From: Pholiota molesta
Lineage: Eukaryota > Basidiomycota > Agaricomycetes > Agaricales > Strophariaceae
NCBI GenBank assembly: GCA_014925825.1
Contig: JACGCK010000170.1
Span: 32,350-96,349 of the forward strand
Reading direction: 5' to 3'
DNA length: 64,000 bases
In this document: one piece after another, positions 42,944 to 55,026 of the stretch
How positions within the stretch are numbered: the first letter of the stretch is position 1
Layout: every line of letters begins with the position of its first letter
Notes under the pieces: generated by a model
What the model saw: the letters and a program-made list of their open reading frames with translations, nothing else
Database searches by the model: none
What the model was told of the DNA's origin: nothing
Position numbers and translations under genes: made by a program

Positions 42944-45900
42944 TCAGAATACACCAAAAAATCGTTTCTTTCGGGTTGGCGCGAGCTCGTCACCCAGAAG
43001 CAGCTGTTCATAATCGCTAGCCATATCGTCGTTGATAATCTTGATGAACGCCGTCTCCAACGTCGACTTTCCAACCGTGAAATCGGGGAAGTCTTTCTCC
43101 TGCGACAGGACCTCGAAGATGCTCGCAATCGACATGAGTCCGACAGCGCCATTTGATCCACTGGCTTGCTGTCCGATAGGGACCTCAAATCGCGTGGCGA
43201 CATCGTCCACCATACGCGCTCCAGGCATGCGCGCCATGACCGCTTGCACTTTGACCAGGTCTTCCCGGGAATGACACGAGAAATGGACTTCATAACTGGC
43301 ATTGCGAGACTCGAGTTCTTCAGGAGTACCGACGGCTACAACAATAGAGTTAGCAATGAAGTTAAGAGGACGACAAAGTAGGCAACGTACCAAGCATGCG
43401 CTTGGACATGATTCCAACTTTAGTGGCCAGATATGAAGCTTCTTCCATGGAGTCTAGTCGAAGCAAAGAGCTGTTCAGGAATAAGATAGTTGAATGTCAG
43501 AAATTCACTTACGAGTCGTCAGGAAAACAGCCTTGTCGTTGGTGACCTGTTTGAGCACCGCCCAAAGTTCGCGCTTCATTCTCGCATCGATCCCTGTCGA
43601 ATATTCATCTACCAACACGACGGGAGGATTGCCTAGAAAGCATGTTCAATGATTGGAGGAATCAAGAAGATGAGCCGTGAACGCACCTATGAGAGCGATT
43701 GTAAGCGCCAATTTCCTCTGATTTCCGCCTGACAACTTCGTGGCCAGTCGATTGGCATATGAATCCAGCCCTGTGGCAGCTAACAACGAGTTGATGTTAT
43801 TTTGCAGCTCCTCCCCAGCGAGGCCTCTGAAGCGACCATAGATGTAAAGGTGTTCGCGAACGGTGAGATGTGCGTCAACAGCCGTGAATTGAGGACAAAC
43901 GCCGAATGATACACGAGCTTTGGTGAGATCTTGGTAAACGGAAGTTTCGTTGATTTTAACATCTCCTGACTCTGGCTTGATATGTCCACCTGGGTTAATG
44001 GAAGTGGTTAATTTTGTATTGGAATTGGCAATGAAAGGACGTACGGATCATGTCAAAAGTGGTAGTTTTCCCAGCACCATTGGGTCCCAACAGGACGAAA
44101 AGAGAGTGATGAGGTATAGTGAAGCTAACCCTGTCAACGACTCTAGCGCCGTCATAAGACTTCGACACATTTAATATTCGTAGCGGGTCAGTGGTCGAAG
44201 GTGATATCGCATGCTGCGCCTCTGCGAGAACATCTGCGTTGAATGCTTTTCCATCCGACCCCTTCTCGTCGAGGGATAAGGTTGCTCTTTGTGCTTTCTT
44301 TGTCCGAGGGAGGCGAATAAATCGAGAATCAATCTGAGCGAGGACGAGAAGCAGGAAGATAATCCATCCAATAAGGTATACGATTGGGGCGCCAAACCGA
44401 TTCATCGAAACCATTGCGGCACCCGATGCTAAACTTTCTCCATCACAGAGGATGGAAAATTGATTGACTGAGGTGAGCCCCGCTCGGATCTAAGGAAGAA
44501 TCGAAGTAAATATTGTGTTCGCTGTAGTGAAAAAAGTCTCATACCAAACTGTTGATTGGAGCCACAAGAGCAAGGGTAAAATGTATTGTGTTCATCACTT
44601 TTGGTATATTTGCAGGAGTCGTCTGAAAGAGTGTTACGATATAGCCCGTGAGATAGAGCTAGAATATCAGGACGTTAGTCTAAATTGATCAGGCTATAAA
44701 ACAAATTGACTGACCAAGTAGATAATGAATTGACTGATCACAGCGACCGCAAAGGCTCCGAGAGGTGAAGTGACGAAAGTGACGATGATGTAGGAGAGTA
44801 AAGTGCCTGCCCAACCATATAGACAGATAATTAACCACTACATTGCGCGGAATATTAGCGGATTGATAGAGTTGAAAAGAAAAGAGGTGATAAAATACCA
44901 ATAATCCCATTCCTTGGAATTTTTCTTTCACAGTTGCGTAAACAATCACAATGACCGTAGCAACAATGACCGAGAACATCGAGTCGAACATCAAATGCCC
45001 CAACCACATTCCCAAAGGATTTGAGAGTCCGTTGGATAACTGCATTGCCTGAACAGAAGTCTGGCGTTCTTTGGCAATATAGATGGCGAAAAATGCGGGG
45101 AATACCGACTGTGTAACATGGGTGATCAGCAAGTGGAACGTACGCAGAAGAAAATCACTGACCATGGCGGCACCAAAGATGCTCAACCATTCCAAAGTCT
45201 CTAAACTCTCCGACTTCATTGTCGGCAACATGGAATAGGACTGTTTTATGCGTCTTGCAGCTGGCACGCTGGTAGTGCCCGTCGTGTTAACTGCATGTTT
45301 CCAAAGGAGATTAGTTGCAATACTGAAAAGGCCTAGACTTTCCAATGTCACTTCATAGGCAATGAGATATTGGTCGTTGTCAAAATCAATGGATAGGCCA
45401 CCCGAAGTGTTGAAAAAGGAGAAAGTCTGGGAAATATCCTCGACTAAGGTTGGCTGATCTGCGACGGAGATGAACGGATCAAACGTGAAGTTGCCTGGAT
45501 TCAGGCTTGGATCAGGCTGCACACTGTAAATTGGGGCATGGATTTCAGGTAGAGAAGCATTGATCGTTGCATCCAGACTGAGCGGAGATGCAAAGAGTGT
45601 AGCCTGCGATAAGAATGGTGGATATATAGGGAATGCGAAGTCCGATTCAAGCGACAGCACATGCGCGCAGGACGTGGTTCCTCCATGTATGAAGCGTATA
45701 GGCCACCAGGCACCTGAGATTCCGACAAATAGGGCGACCAAGGGCGCGAACCAACTACGGCGCAGGATGAGAGCACGTTTGTGGAAGATAGTCGATGCTT
45801 GTGCCCAGGGACTGCGAGGACGACTCGATGACAGCTTGAGATCTGATAGTTGAGGTCGAACAACCTTTCCATTGGCTTCGTCTATCGGATGATCACTTTC

Positions 45901-48855
45901 TTCCTGTGCAAGGAGATCCAGGAAAATATCTTCGATTGTAGTCCCAACGACATCGTAAGATATAATGTCCAATTGCGCCTTCGAGTTCTCTGTAATGCCA
46001 ACGGCCTTTGTGATGAGGGCCAAATCCTGGGTCTTCAATTCGTAAAGGAAACTGCCGTCGTCATTTTCTGATATGGTCACATCTGGAGCAACGGTTTGTA
46101 CGGATTTCAAGAGGACCATAGAGTTCTGAATAGAGCGGAATTTGACTGAAATGGCATATCCATCTCCCATCGTTGACTTGAGCGTAACTGGGGTGTCACA
46201 AGCGACAAGCTTCCCTGGAGCAGCAAGAACCGCGATGCGATCAGCCAGGAAATCCGCTTCGTCCAAAAACTACAAAGTCGTTAATCAATATAGATTGATG
46301 AAAGATTGTGTAACACGTACGTGAGTAGTCAAAATGATCGTTCGTTCATTCCTGTAAGTAGTCAGGGTTTTCCATAAAGCTCGCCGGCTCAGAGGGTCGA
46401 CACCCGACGTGCATTCATCGACAAGGATGACTAAAGACTGGTAAGCGCTATGATGAATGATATTGAAAAAAAAAATCTTACTCTTTGAACCACCTACAAG
46501 TCCAATAGCGAGTTGTAACTTCCGCTTTTGGCCACCAGACAGTGTGCCTGCTGCAGCGTGGATCTTGGACTGCAAGTCACAGTCTCGGATTAACTGCTCC
46601 AGAGCCGTTTCAGAGGAGCTGCCGTCGGCGGCCTTGATTTCGTTCCACAGGCGCAATGTTTGAAGACAGGTGAGTTCCGGGAAAAGAACGTTCTTTTGTG
46701 GGACTAAGCCCAGTGTACCGCGGGCAGGACGTTCTGTGTTGCCTTCGAAAGCGATCGTACCACTCGTAGGGCCGAGGAGACCACCAATGATTGACATTAT
46801 AGTAGATTTTCCAGCGCTGAACAAGGATGAAACTGTCAGATGAATGATTTCATATTCCTCGGCAGAAACGTACCCATTTGGTCCTAAGAGAGCGAAAATA
46901 CCATAGGTCGGGACATTGAAGGACAGATCTGCGATGGCAACAATCTCCCTTGATTTTCGACGAAAAAATGAGCTATTGAAGGTCTTCTGAACGTTATGAA
47001 TGCTGAGCGCAAGGGTGGAATCGATAGTCGAGGGTATAGCTTGAGCGCTTTTCCGTCTGAAGCCCGTATTTGATGGATTTGCGATTTTGTATAAGAGACG
47101 TTCCCAAATGACGGCGAGCAACGGCCAAAGTAAGATTGCAAACTAAAACGGTTGTGTGAGACTGCATTCATCAGATAAAGGTCAGAAAAACATACCACTG
47201 ATGCAATGATCATGGGTTGAAGAGTCAATTCATAGGCAGGATCTGGCACCGCTATTGCGAACGGAATGCCATAGGTCTCAAACCCAGAAAGAACCTTCAA
47301 TGCAAAAATATAGAACATCGGGGGAAAGAAGAAAGATAGGATAGCTGGCGTGGTGGTTCCAAGTACTGCCAAGTTCATGGGCACAACTCCAAGCACAAGC
47401 GTCAACACAGTTGTCACGACTGCTGCCAGTTGGGGGTTCTTGCTGAAAGGGACAGCCACGAAAAATGTCCAGCTTGCTAACGCGAGACCGGTGAGAAGGT
47501 GGACGCCGACTATGATGCCAAGAGGCGTGTTGATAAATAGACGCGCATGCCATATCACTGCGAGAAGGACCCAAGCAGGGAGATAAATCAAAGAGACAGA
47601 GAAGTGCCAAGATCTGGAGAGATGCGGTCAGCCTCAGATGTAGCTCATAAGTGGCACAGCGGTACATGAACTTACAATATCCTGGCAGAATCAAGGGCTC
47701 CCATCGCTTGTAGATGGGATGTTAGAAGAGCAGCGCGCTCCATGGCCACTCCACCGGCCAACTAAAGGTAAATCATGAGAAATCAGCGCGTTCACGTATG
47801 ATGTATTCGCATATACCTGATACGTTACGCCCGTGAACGCGAGGAGACTAGGAAAAGTACAATTAGGACACATGTTGAAAACGGGATTGTAATCATGAAA
47901 ACAAGTAACTCACAAAGCAATACCGCAAAAGCTGCCAATTAACCCCAAAAGCACTGTTTGTTCGTTTATAAGTCATAGTTAAGTCAGCTTGAATGCGGCT
48001 TATCTCACTCAATCTATTGGTATTCAATACGTTGGTACCATTGGTGTCATGTGTATATGGTAGATGCATAGGTTGCGAAATTTGTTGGCCAGTGGAGAGT
48101 TCGATAATCGCCTGAGTTCATGTTTTAGATACGTGACAGGTATGTATTAGAAGAGAAACACTTACCTGATCAAGAGCCCATTGCACCGCAAGCAATTTGA
48201 TTTCAAAGTCATTGTTATGGGTTTTGACATCAATATTTTGAGCGCCGTTGTCGAATCGGATGGTATATGCCACGGGTCGAGAATCGTTGACAGACGCTGA
48301 AGGAATAGTCTCAAATGTGATGGTGGAAAAGCAATCCGAGGCTCCACTAAAGTTCAAGATGCATGCATTCCTTACTTGATCGGTAGTTTCTACTTTCTTG
48401 AGGGCATTACGCTGCTTCGAAGTAAAATTCTTGCTGAGTTGATTCATGATATCCGTGGCCGTAACGAATCCAGTACCATCGGTGTTATCGGCCCATACGA
48501 TGGGTTGTGCGCCACTGAAGGCATCTTGAATTCGAAGGACAGGACTCACAGTCCCCAATCCAAGCTAGGAAAACGAATAAGTAAATCGAAGACGACCTTG
48601 ATAAACAAAACAACACGCTCACATTTGGCGCCTTTCCGAAGAATCGCGGGCTGTATGCAAGAAACACACCATACGCGAGAGGAAATATCAAGCAGCGTAA
48701 GATATTGGCCTTGGAGGATGAAAAGATGTCAGATAAATCCAACATTACTTTTCGGACTCGCGAGCACGCACCAGCCAATGAGCCCGAAACACAAGAAAGT
48801 TCTTGACGAACAGAGCCGTAAATTGCCTCCAAAACAGGCTCTTCGTGGTGAACAT
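42944..48855 (-). CDS. Full-size ABC transporter, subfamily A type (intact copy)
   Basis: A roughly 1,600-residue transporter over about 20 exons. Order: N-terminal membrane helix (NILRCLIFPLAYGVFLAY); a long extracytosolic loop (LRIQDAFSGAQPIVWADN and beyond); a helix cluster (about 47950-47150); and nucleotide-binding domain 1. Its Walker A GPNG-AGKST is split by an intron at about 46880-46815, with signature LSGGQKRKLQLAIG and Walker B LVILVDECTSGVDPLSRR. Then comes a second membrane half with its own large loop and helix cluster (46266-44400 region). Domain 2 has LLGPNGAGKTT at about 44055-44085, LSGGNQRKL, VVLVDEYSTGIDARMK and HSMEEA. It ends in the ABCA-type regulatory tail ASYEVHFSCHSREDL. 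ABCA proteins generally move lipids; the substrate is unknown. No frame break was found. It is divergent to its paralogue at 55027-60695. Confidence 0.88.
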
Positions 48856-49880
48856 GAGAGCGTGGGGGTACCTTAACGTGTTTCGATAAGATCCACAACA
48901 ACAGTGAGTCCTTTTAAACAGAAATAGGCGTGCTTCTTGGCATGCCATTCAATTTCGCATCTAAAATAGCTGCGGAAAATGTCCAGGAATGATGTACCCT
49001 GCAGAGAAGTTACGCGGGCCAAATACGCCGCTCCTCTAGTTCAAACGTCGTCGCTATGTATGTTCATCGCCGGGCGCCCAGGTCTGCGCGGCCAAGACGC
49101 ATACGACTTGCATCCTCTTGGATCGAGTTGAAAAAACGACGCTATGATGAATCAACTCTTCCAGAGGCATTCTGATTATCGGCAGCATGCTGTCAGAAGA
49201 AGTACGCCGGTACGACCGCGTGCGTTCGAGCCTCAGAATGCTTGCTGCGGAGGGTGAGATGCTAATACATGATGAGTGGCATTGAGTGCTGGCTTGTATA
49301 AGTACGGAGGTGATAGACCGCACCTGGGCTAACTTGTTCAAGCCTCAATGCTTGCTTCCCGCTTTGATTTTTCTCCAATTACAACGCAAATGAAATAGGA
49401 AACCACGTTGAATGATGTGGAGCGACGTTTCATCGCATGCGAGAGTGTAAGGTCGAATTTTCATTGCCATACGTTTGTTTCGCAGGCTGCTGCACCAGTG
49501 TACGTGGAGGTTAAGCTTCAAGAGACTCGGTACACGCGATCACTATCGATCACTAGCCACGACGCGTCTGCGGCGTTGTCCCGCCTTTTGCCATCAGTAA
49601 CAGGTTGGTAACAGGCCGACATACAAGACGCATAAGTAGTCTGCATTGACAGTCTGCAATAGTCGTCTGCAATAGTCGTCTGCAACAGTCTGCGATAGTC
49701 GGGTTCCGACTATCGACTTTAGTCGCCAACAGCCGAGATTGTGCCAAGACAAGACTGTTGATGCGTGTTTCCTCGCTGCTGACCTTGAACGTGAACGGCC
49801 ATCATCCAACGCGGAACATGATAATTTTCGCCACAATTCGCTCTCGCTGTATCTCGGAATCCTAAGCGACGTTCGGGCGC
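48856..49880. other. Intergenic region, promoter side of both neighbours
   Basis: Separates the divergently transcribed minus-strand ABC transporter and the plus-strand OB-fold gene. It contains the short tandem repeat at 49641-49705; no gene is supported. Confidence 0.5.
49641..49705. repeat. Short tandem repeat (TCTGCAATAGTCG-like units)
   Basis: Units close to GTCTGCAATAGTC are repeated about four times with small changes (AATAGTCG, AATAGTCG, AACAGTC, GATAGTCG). The tract continues into a CGACTATCG/CGATAGTCG inverted pair just downstream. Confidence 0.6.
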
Positions 49881-51026
49881 ATGTACAGAGTCTTTCTAGG
49901 GGCGCCATCGAAAGCCGCCATCGCCGCTGACCCAAAATCCTACTCATGGCGAACCACATCGTCGAAGGCGCTCTCCGCCAAGTCCACCCGCGCGCACGTC
50001 CTGCAGCCCACGCAGTCTGTGGTGCTTCCTGCAGCTACCTTGGAGGCCGCTAGTCGTCGGATATCTTTGATCTACAAGGATATGGTGTTTGACGACGGTC
50101 CTGATGAAAAGAGTTTCTCATCGTTGCACGATACAAGTGAGGATGAGGTCGAGGTATCTGTGTTTCGTGGCGTAGGTGCGTATTGCTTTTTCACTATCAG
50201 GATTCATGTTCTCATTATCCGTTCACAGAACAGACGACGATGATATCCTGGCCTGCTACAGAGGACAAAAGCGCCTCAAAGCGAGATCACTCGCGAGACA
50301 GTTTCGCAGCGCCCTCCTTCCTCCTCGACGCGTCGTCCAACGCCCCATCCGCTATGCACGCCAAAAGCATCGCCCGGACCGACTCCCTGTTCGTCGAGAC
50401 CCAGGCGTTCGAATCGCAGTCCTTCGGGGACTACTCCGACGCGTCCTCCATCGCGCGCTTCCCGTCCTTCCACTTCAACATGCACACCCTGACCTCGCTC
50501 GCCCAGCTCGCGGGCCGCAGGTTTAAAGGCTCGATGAAGGTCCACGTGGTTCTCGCTGTGCTTGAGGTGGAGGGCCCCGACACGATACGCATTAAGAAAG
50601 GCGCCGACGCTGGACGCGAGGTGTCGATCCTCAAGATGATCCTGGGCGACGAGGACGGCACGGTGGTCAAGCTCACCGCGTGGCGCGAGATAGCGGATGA
50701 ATGGGGTGGGTCTGGAAAGGCGGTTGCGACGAAGCGCGGTGACATTGTGCACATCGAAAGTCAGTTATTCGTTCTTATGGTGAACACTCGCGCTCAATGC
50801 AATCATCAAAGATGTCAATGCAACAATTGATCCCGCTACATCCACGATACTCACAGCGTCGCCGTATCTCAAATCGCAGCTTGTTATATGCTATCGCACG
50901 ATGCCTTACACCCACGAAGACGGGCGGCTGCGCCCAGATTTACGCCTGGGGATTAGTGATCCCAGCGTGCGCAAAGTTGCTACCATCGTTGCTTGGTTCG
51001 AAGGAATGGCCGGGCTTGCTCCCTAA
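49881..51026 (+). CDS. OB-fold-like fungal protein (possible Shieldin-2-type OB domain)
   Basis: A 346-residue protein from exons 49881-50175, 50229-50759 and 50812-51026. The N-terminal half is Ser/Ala-rich and probably disordered. From about residue 180 a compact beta-rich domain follows: FHFNMHTLTSLAQLAGRRFK, VVLAVLEVEGPDTIRIKKGA, SILKMILGDEDGTVVKLTAW, ATKRGDIVHIENVNATI, and finally SDPSVRKVATIVAWFEGMAG. The pattern of LAVLEV, then a GDEDG turn, then KLTAW and GDIVHI is that of an OB fold with single-strand nucleic-acid-binding character. From memory it resembles fungal proteins grouped with the first OB domain of Shieldin subunit 2; this was not checked. A DNA-repair or telomere-related role is therefore only suggested. 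Confidence 0.75.
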
Positions 51027-51440
51027 TATCCGCACACCCCGATTTCTCCTTCGTCATCATGTCGCACTTCTTGCAAATGAGCAAGGGACTGCGAATATTG
51101 GATGGAAAGGCCCACAATTATTTTTGATACGGATAAATATCATGCGGCCGCTCAGCATCATCTACCATATCGAAGCTACTCCTTCAGCTACCTACGTTGG
51201 AGCTAGTCTCGGAGTCGGACCAAACTGGAGTCGGACCAAACTCTCTTAAACGTCGGCGCGACCAATTAGGACAGAAAAGAGAGCTGTCCGAGACTACGTT
51301 GGAGCCTTGTATGATTGAGACTGTTTTGTCTCTTTCACGAAACGCAACAAGGTGCGCGGTTAGTTTCAAACATTGATCATGCCGCTCATTTCTACAAAGC
51401 AGGTACAATTACAATCTATAGTCCATACTGTACAAATTAC
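51027..51440. other. Intergenic region with a mini inverted-repeat insert
   Basis: 3' flanks of the convergent OB-fold and thioredoxin genes. It contains the 114-bp repeat structure at 51192-51305; nothing else is recognised. Confidence 0.5.
51192..51305. repeat. Mini inverted-repeat element with 12-bp flanking direct repeats
   Basis: CTACGTTGGAGC occurs at 51192-51203 and again at 51294-51305 in direct orientation. Just inside, TAGTCTCGGA (51204-51213) faces its reverse complement TCCGAGACTA (51287-51296). The interior holds a perfect 16-bp tandem duplication, GGAGTCGGACCAAACT, at 51211-51226 and 51227-51242. It looks like a tiny foldback insertion or a footprint of one. Confidence 0.5.
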
Positions 51441-51953
51441 TCAGGCCAAAGCTGCTCCCTGTTTTACCAAGTTCTAGAGATACACCATTTAGATGCCGGA
51501 TATCCGCTTGAAGACATCAAATAACTCACCTGTACCGCTGGCGGGTTTGCTCCAACAACGGAATCGACTTTGTTGCTGTCCTTGAACAGCATGAAAGTGG
51601 GCATCTAGATAAATAAATGATTGGATGTGGATCGCCATAGGTAAAGAACCAAGACATACTGCTTTGACGCCTGCAACCTGCGCAATAGAATCATGCTCGT
51701 CGACGTCGACCTTGTAGTAATCGACGCCCTCAATTTGCTCGGAGAGTTTCTCGAAGACGGGGGAGATGATCCTGCATGGTCCACACCAGGTTGCCCAGAA
51801 GTCAATGACGACGGGCCTGCCACTGGCAATCTACATTATTGCAAAACGCGAAGAAGCAGTAAATGAGTCTCGGCCGAGCTCGAACAAACAGTGTGCAGGG
51901 GGACGTACGATGGACTTGTACTGGTCGAAGGATTCAATAGCTTTGACGACCAT
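51441..51953 (-). CDS. Thioredoxin
   Basis: A 107-residue single-domain thioredoxin from exons 51953-51909, 51830-51660, 51604-51530 and 51473-51441. It contains the complete fold in order: an N-terminal [15 protein letters not shown] strand/helix, [20 protein letters not shown] with the redox-active WCGPC, and [40 protein letters not shown] follows with the cis-proline after Met, and the C-terminal helix [10 protein letters not shown] is carried by the small last exon. There is no targeting peptide, so a cytosolic dithiol-disulfide reductase recycled by thioredoxin reductase is expected. Length and motif spacing are normal for the family. Confidence 0.96.
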
Positions 51954-53324
51954 GTCGGATAGGATAAATATGCGGTTTGTATGGAGGGGTCGGTGTGAGG
52001 GAGGATTGTATTGTGTCTGGGACAGCTGCCATCTGGGTCCGCGCTTTTATCTAATCCAGGAGCGCTGCTTGGTGAGCGCTCCCGTGACATGATCTCATAA
52101 TCCCCGGATTCGTCATGCGCGTGACGCCCTCCGACGTCCTTCCTGCCCGAAGATCGAGCCCACTGTCAGCCCACTCAGCACTGCGGGCATGGCCAACTTA
52201 CCAATCATGCCAAAGAGACACCGTCCGTACGTTCTTGACAGGGAGCACGATTTTGCTTAGTATGTAGAGCTTAGGAAGAGTCCAGAAGAACCTCGAACTG
52301 GGGAGACACATGTTATTTGACACGTTTGACTATCTGGTAGGATATAGCAGCTTACAGTATCTTATCTGGTGTATGTAGATAGCCCACTTTTCGCTGGTAA
52401 TATATCCATCTGACGCGATTCCAATCATTTTCATGCAATTCGTTCTCACTCTGGGAGCACTTTGGAGTATTCAACTCAATATAAGCAACTATCGAGCCTA
52501 CTGTCAGTGTCATAATTTGCAAGCGCGAACATCTTGTGCATAGCCGGTGTGTCCTTAAGTTCATTTAACTGATCAAACCCGGGCGCCAATATCGGCGTAT
52601 CTACGGTAATCTCTACGAATATACTTATGCTCGAGTTGGTAAGAATTCGTAAAATTAAAATATTTTGAACATTTGGCGTTCTCAAAACTTCTACAGATAA
52701 GTAAGCAGATACATACGAGAGGAAGTGAAACGCTGAAAAGGCTTAACGCGACTTGAATGGAAATCGCGGCGATCTAAAAATAGTGTGGTTCCGATAATAG
52801 CACCTTCCGTACATACCTCGACCTATTCCGGCGTCGGCGACAACTCAAGCAACCCCATCGGTCAACATCAGAAAGATATGTAGCGGTCATGCCACTGTAT
52901 CAGTAATTAGCGGGGCAAAGCACATCCTTGAATATTGAAGTAATTGGTTATATTATGTTGTCATTAAATGCAGTTCATTGCGAAACGAATATGTACTATG
53001 AGTAACGAAGAGAGATATAGTACGTGGGAGATGCAATAATTATCTCCATGCTTGAGTGTACCAAAGAGATATGGGGTCGCGTAATTATTCATGGATTATG
53101 GAAGTTGGAAGTATTGGTGAAGGGAGACGGAGGTTTACGACGACCTAAGAATCAGGTAATAATACAGTGGGAATCAATCAGACGATTTGTCGATGAGGTA
53201 TCGCTGAGAAAGGCAACAACAGTCTTCGCGAGTTCTGAAAATAGAAGGATCGAGTAAATAACACGAAGAGTGGACAGATCCACAAGACTGCCAAAGTTGC
53301 GCGCACATACCAAAGATTACATGG
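51954..53324. other. AT-rich intergenic region
   Basis: Thioredoxin promoter side and 3' flank of the zinc-finger gene. No gene is supported; the open frame at 53024-53257 (plus) has no recognisable feature. Confidence 0.55.
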
Positions 53325-54256
53325 TCATTGCCAGGTCAACCTGCCCACCTGTCCGAGCACGCTATCCATAGCATTCTGGACAGCCCTGAATCTGGAAACG
53401 CCGCATTTCTCGCTCTCGATGTGCTGCACGAGCGCACTGAGCACACTGAATCTTTGTCCACAGCTGGGCCCGCGGCAAAGGTAGATCTGATCCTGATGCC
53501 TTGGGCTCGCGAGGTGCTGGTTCAGCGCGTTCAGGCTGCGGTAGGTGTTGTGGCAAAGATAGCACTCAAATCCGTTCCCGTTCCACGAGGCGGAGGTGGC
53601 GATGTATTGGACGGTTGAATTAGACGACCCCGAGCCACTGGTGAGGAGGCGGGCGGGGTCTGTGATGACGTTGTTCGTGTCGTATTGCCTGACGTAGCGG
53701 TTGACCGCATTGCGATCGATGCCTGAGGTGCAGGAACCGCTTTCGAGATGGAGAACGAGCGCGGCGCGCGAAACGAACTTCCCGCCGCATCCGAAAGGAC
53801 AGGTTACATCCTTGGGACGGTGGACGGAAGAGTTAAGGTGCTAATACTTCTTAGTCTTTTTATTGAAAGTCGAGTTGAAGGAAGACATACCGCACGTAAA
53901 TTGTTTTCCGAATTAAACAATCTATCGCACGGCGCACAATAATGGTGCCTCTGAGATTGGCGGTAATGTTCTTTAAGGCCCACATCGTTCTTGAAGACAA
54001 TTCGGCAGCTTTGGCAGAAGTCATGGGCATTGGTGTAATGGTCATCTAAATCATCGTCATTATCGAAATGGGTGCCGCAGTATTGACAGTATGAGTGGTG
54101 GGGGCTCTGGACCCAGTGCTCTTTGAGCCCGTTCCACGTCGTGAAGTCGAGGTTGCAGTCGTTGCATTCATTATGCCGTGCAGAGTTGGCCAGGTGCTGG
54201 TCGTATGCGTTCCAGCTGTTGAAGTATCGGTCGCAACGGTCGCAGTATTCAGCCAT
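53325..54256 (-). CDS. Multi-C2H2 zinc-finger protein
   Basis: A 293-residue protein from exons 54256-53891 and 53840-53325. It is built largely of C2H2-type fingers with short inter-Cys spacing: CDRCDRYFNSWNAYDQHL; CNDCNLDFTTWNGLKEH; YCQYCGTHFDNDDDLDDHY; FCQSCRIVFKNDVGLKEHY; YCAPCDRLFNSENNLRAHL (joined across the intron). An atypical CPFGCGGKFVSRAALVLHL follows, then a central linker, and FECYLCHNTYRSLNALNQHL and LCRGPSCGQRFSVLSALVQH near the end. The first in-frame ATG (54256) begins directly before finger one. Proteins of this layout are common in Agaricomycetes. Nucleic-acid binding in the nucleus is expected but no targets are known, and the fingers lack the TGEKP linkers of classical DNA-binding arrays. 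Confidence 0.9.
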
Positions 54257-55026
54257 GGAGTCTGGGGTGCGTGTGGGGTTCAAGTGAAGAGGGAGAAAGA
54301 GTAGTAGGTAAGTATGCTTGGTGTGCTTTTGTAATTAAGGACGCGCCTCACGTGAAAAGTGACTCGTAAATTCCTTTCAAAGAACCAAGATGAATAAAGG
54401 CGCTTTGGGCCACATCCTTTCGCCATAAGTGGTATAGAACGCTTTGTTTCTGTAGCAACAAGTGGTTACGACTTCTATGACTCGGTCTACTAGGCGAGAA
54501 GACCGGGGAACGTCCCGAGTTAAAAGCGCGCGTCTAATTAACGCGTGTGCGCGGCAAGATCCGGCAATATTCAGCTCCGATTCAACTGCTCGGATCTTTG
54601 CGGTTGTGTCCTCCCGCAGGTGCGTCAGCGCGCTCTGTTGAATGTTCGTCATTTGTTCTGCTGTTCACGCTAAAAATGTCTCTGCTACTCACATCGAAGC
54701 CGTGTCACCCAAAAATTACAATCTCTGCACCTAAGAGTCACGAAAATCCTTGTTGATCTGGCGAGTTTGGCGAGTCAACGCTGTAAAGCTTTGGACCCCA
54801 GCTATTATGTGGTCCAGGTTTGATAGACTGATACATAATGGCGTTATACCACCACGATTTGCAATGGTTTCACTTTTCGCCGAGAAAATGGCAGCGCTCG
54901 CGTTGGCAAGCATTCTCCTATTCACTGAGACATCGGTCTCGTCTCTGCGACTCCCAGAGGTCTATAATATCTGAAGACGCGAAAGTTGGACGTACCCATC
55001 GTTGCTAACACGTTTGCGAGATCGCT
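54257..55026. other. Divergent promoter region
   Basis: Lies between the zinc-finger gene (minus) and the second ABC transporter (plus). No gene is supported. Confidence 0.55.
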
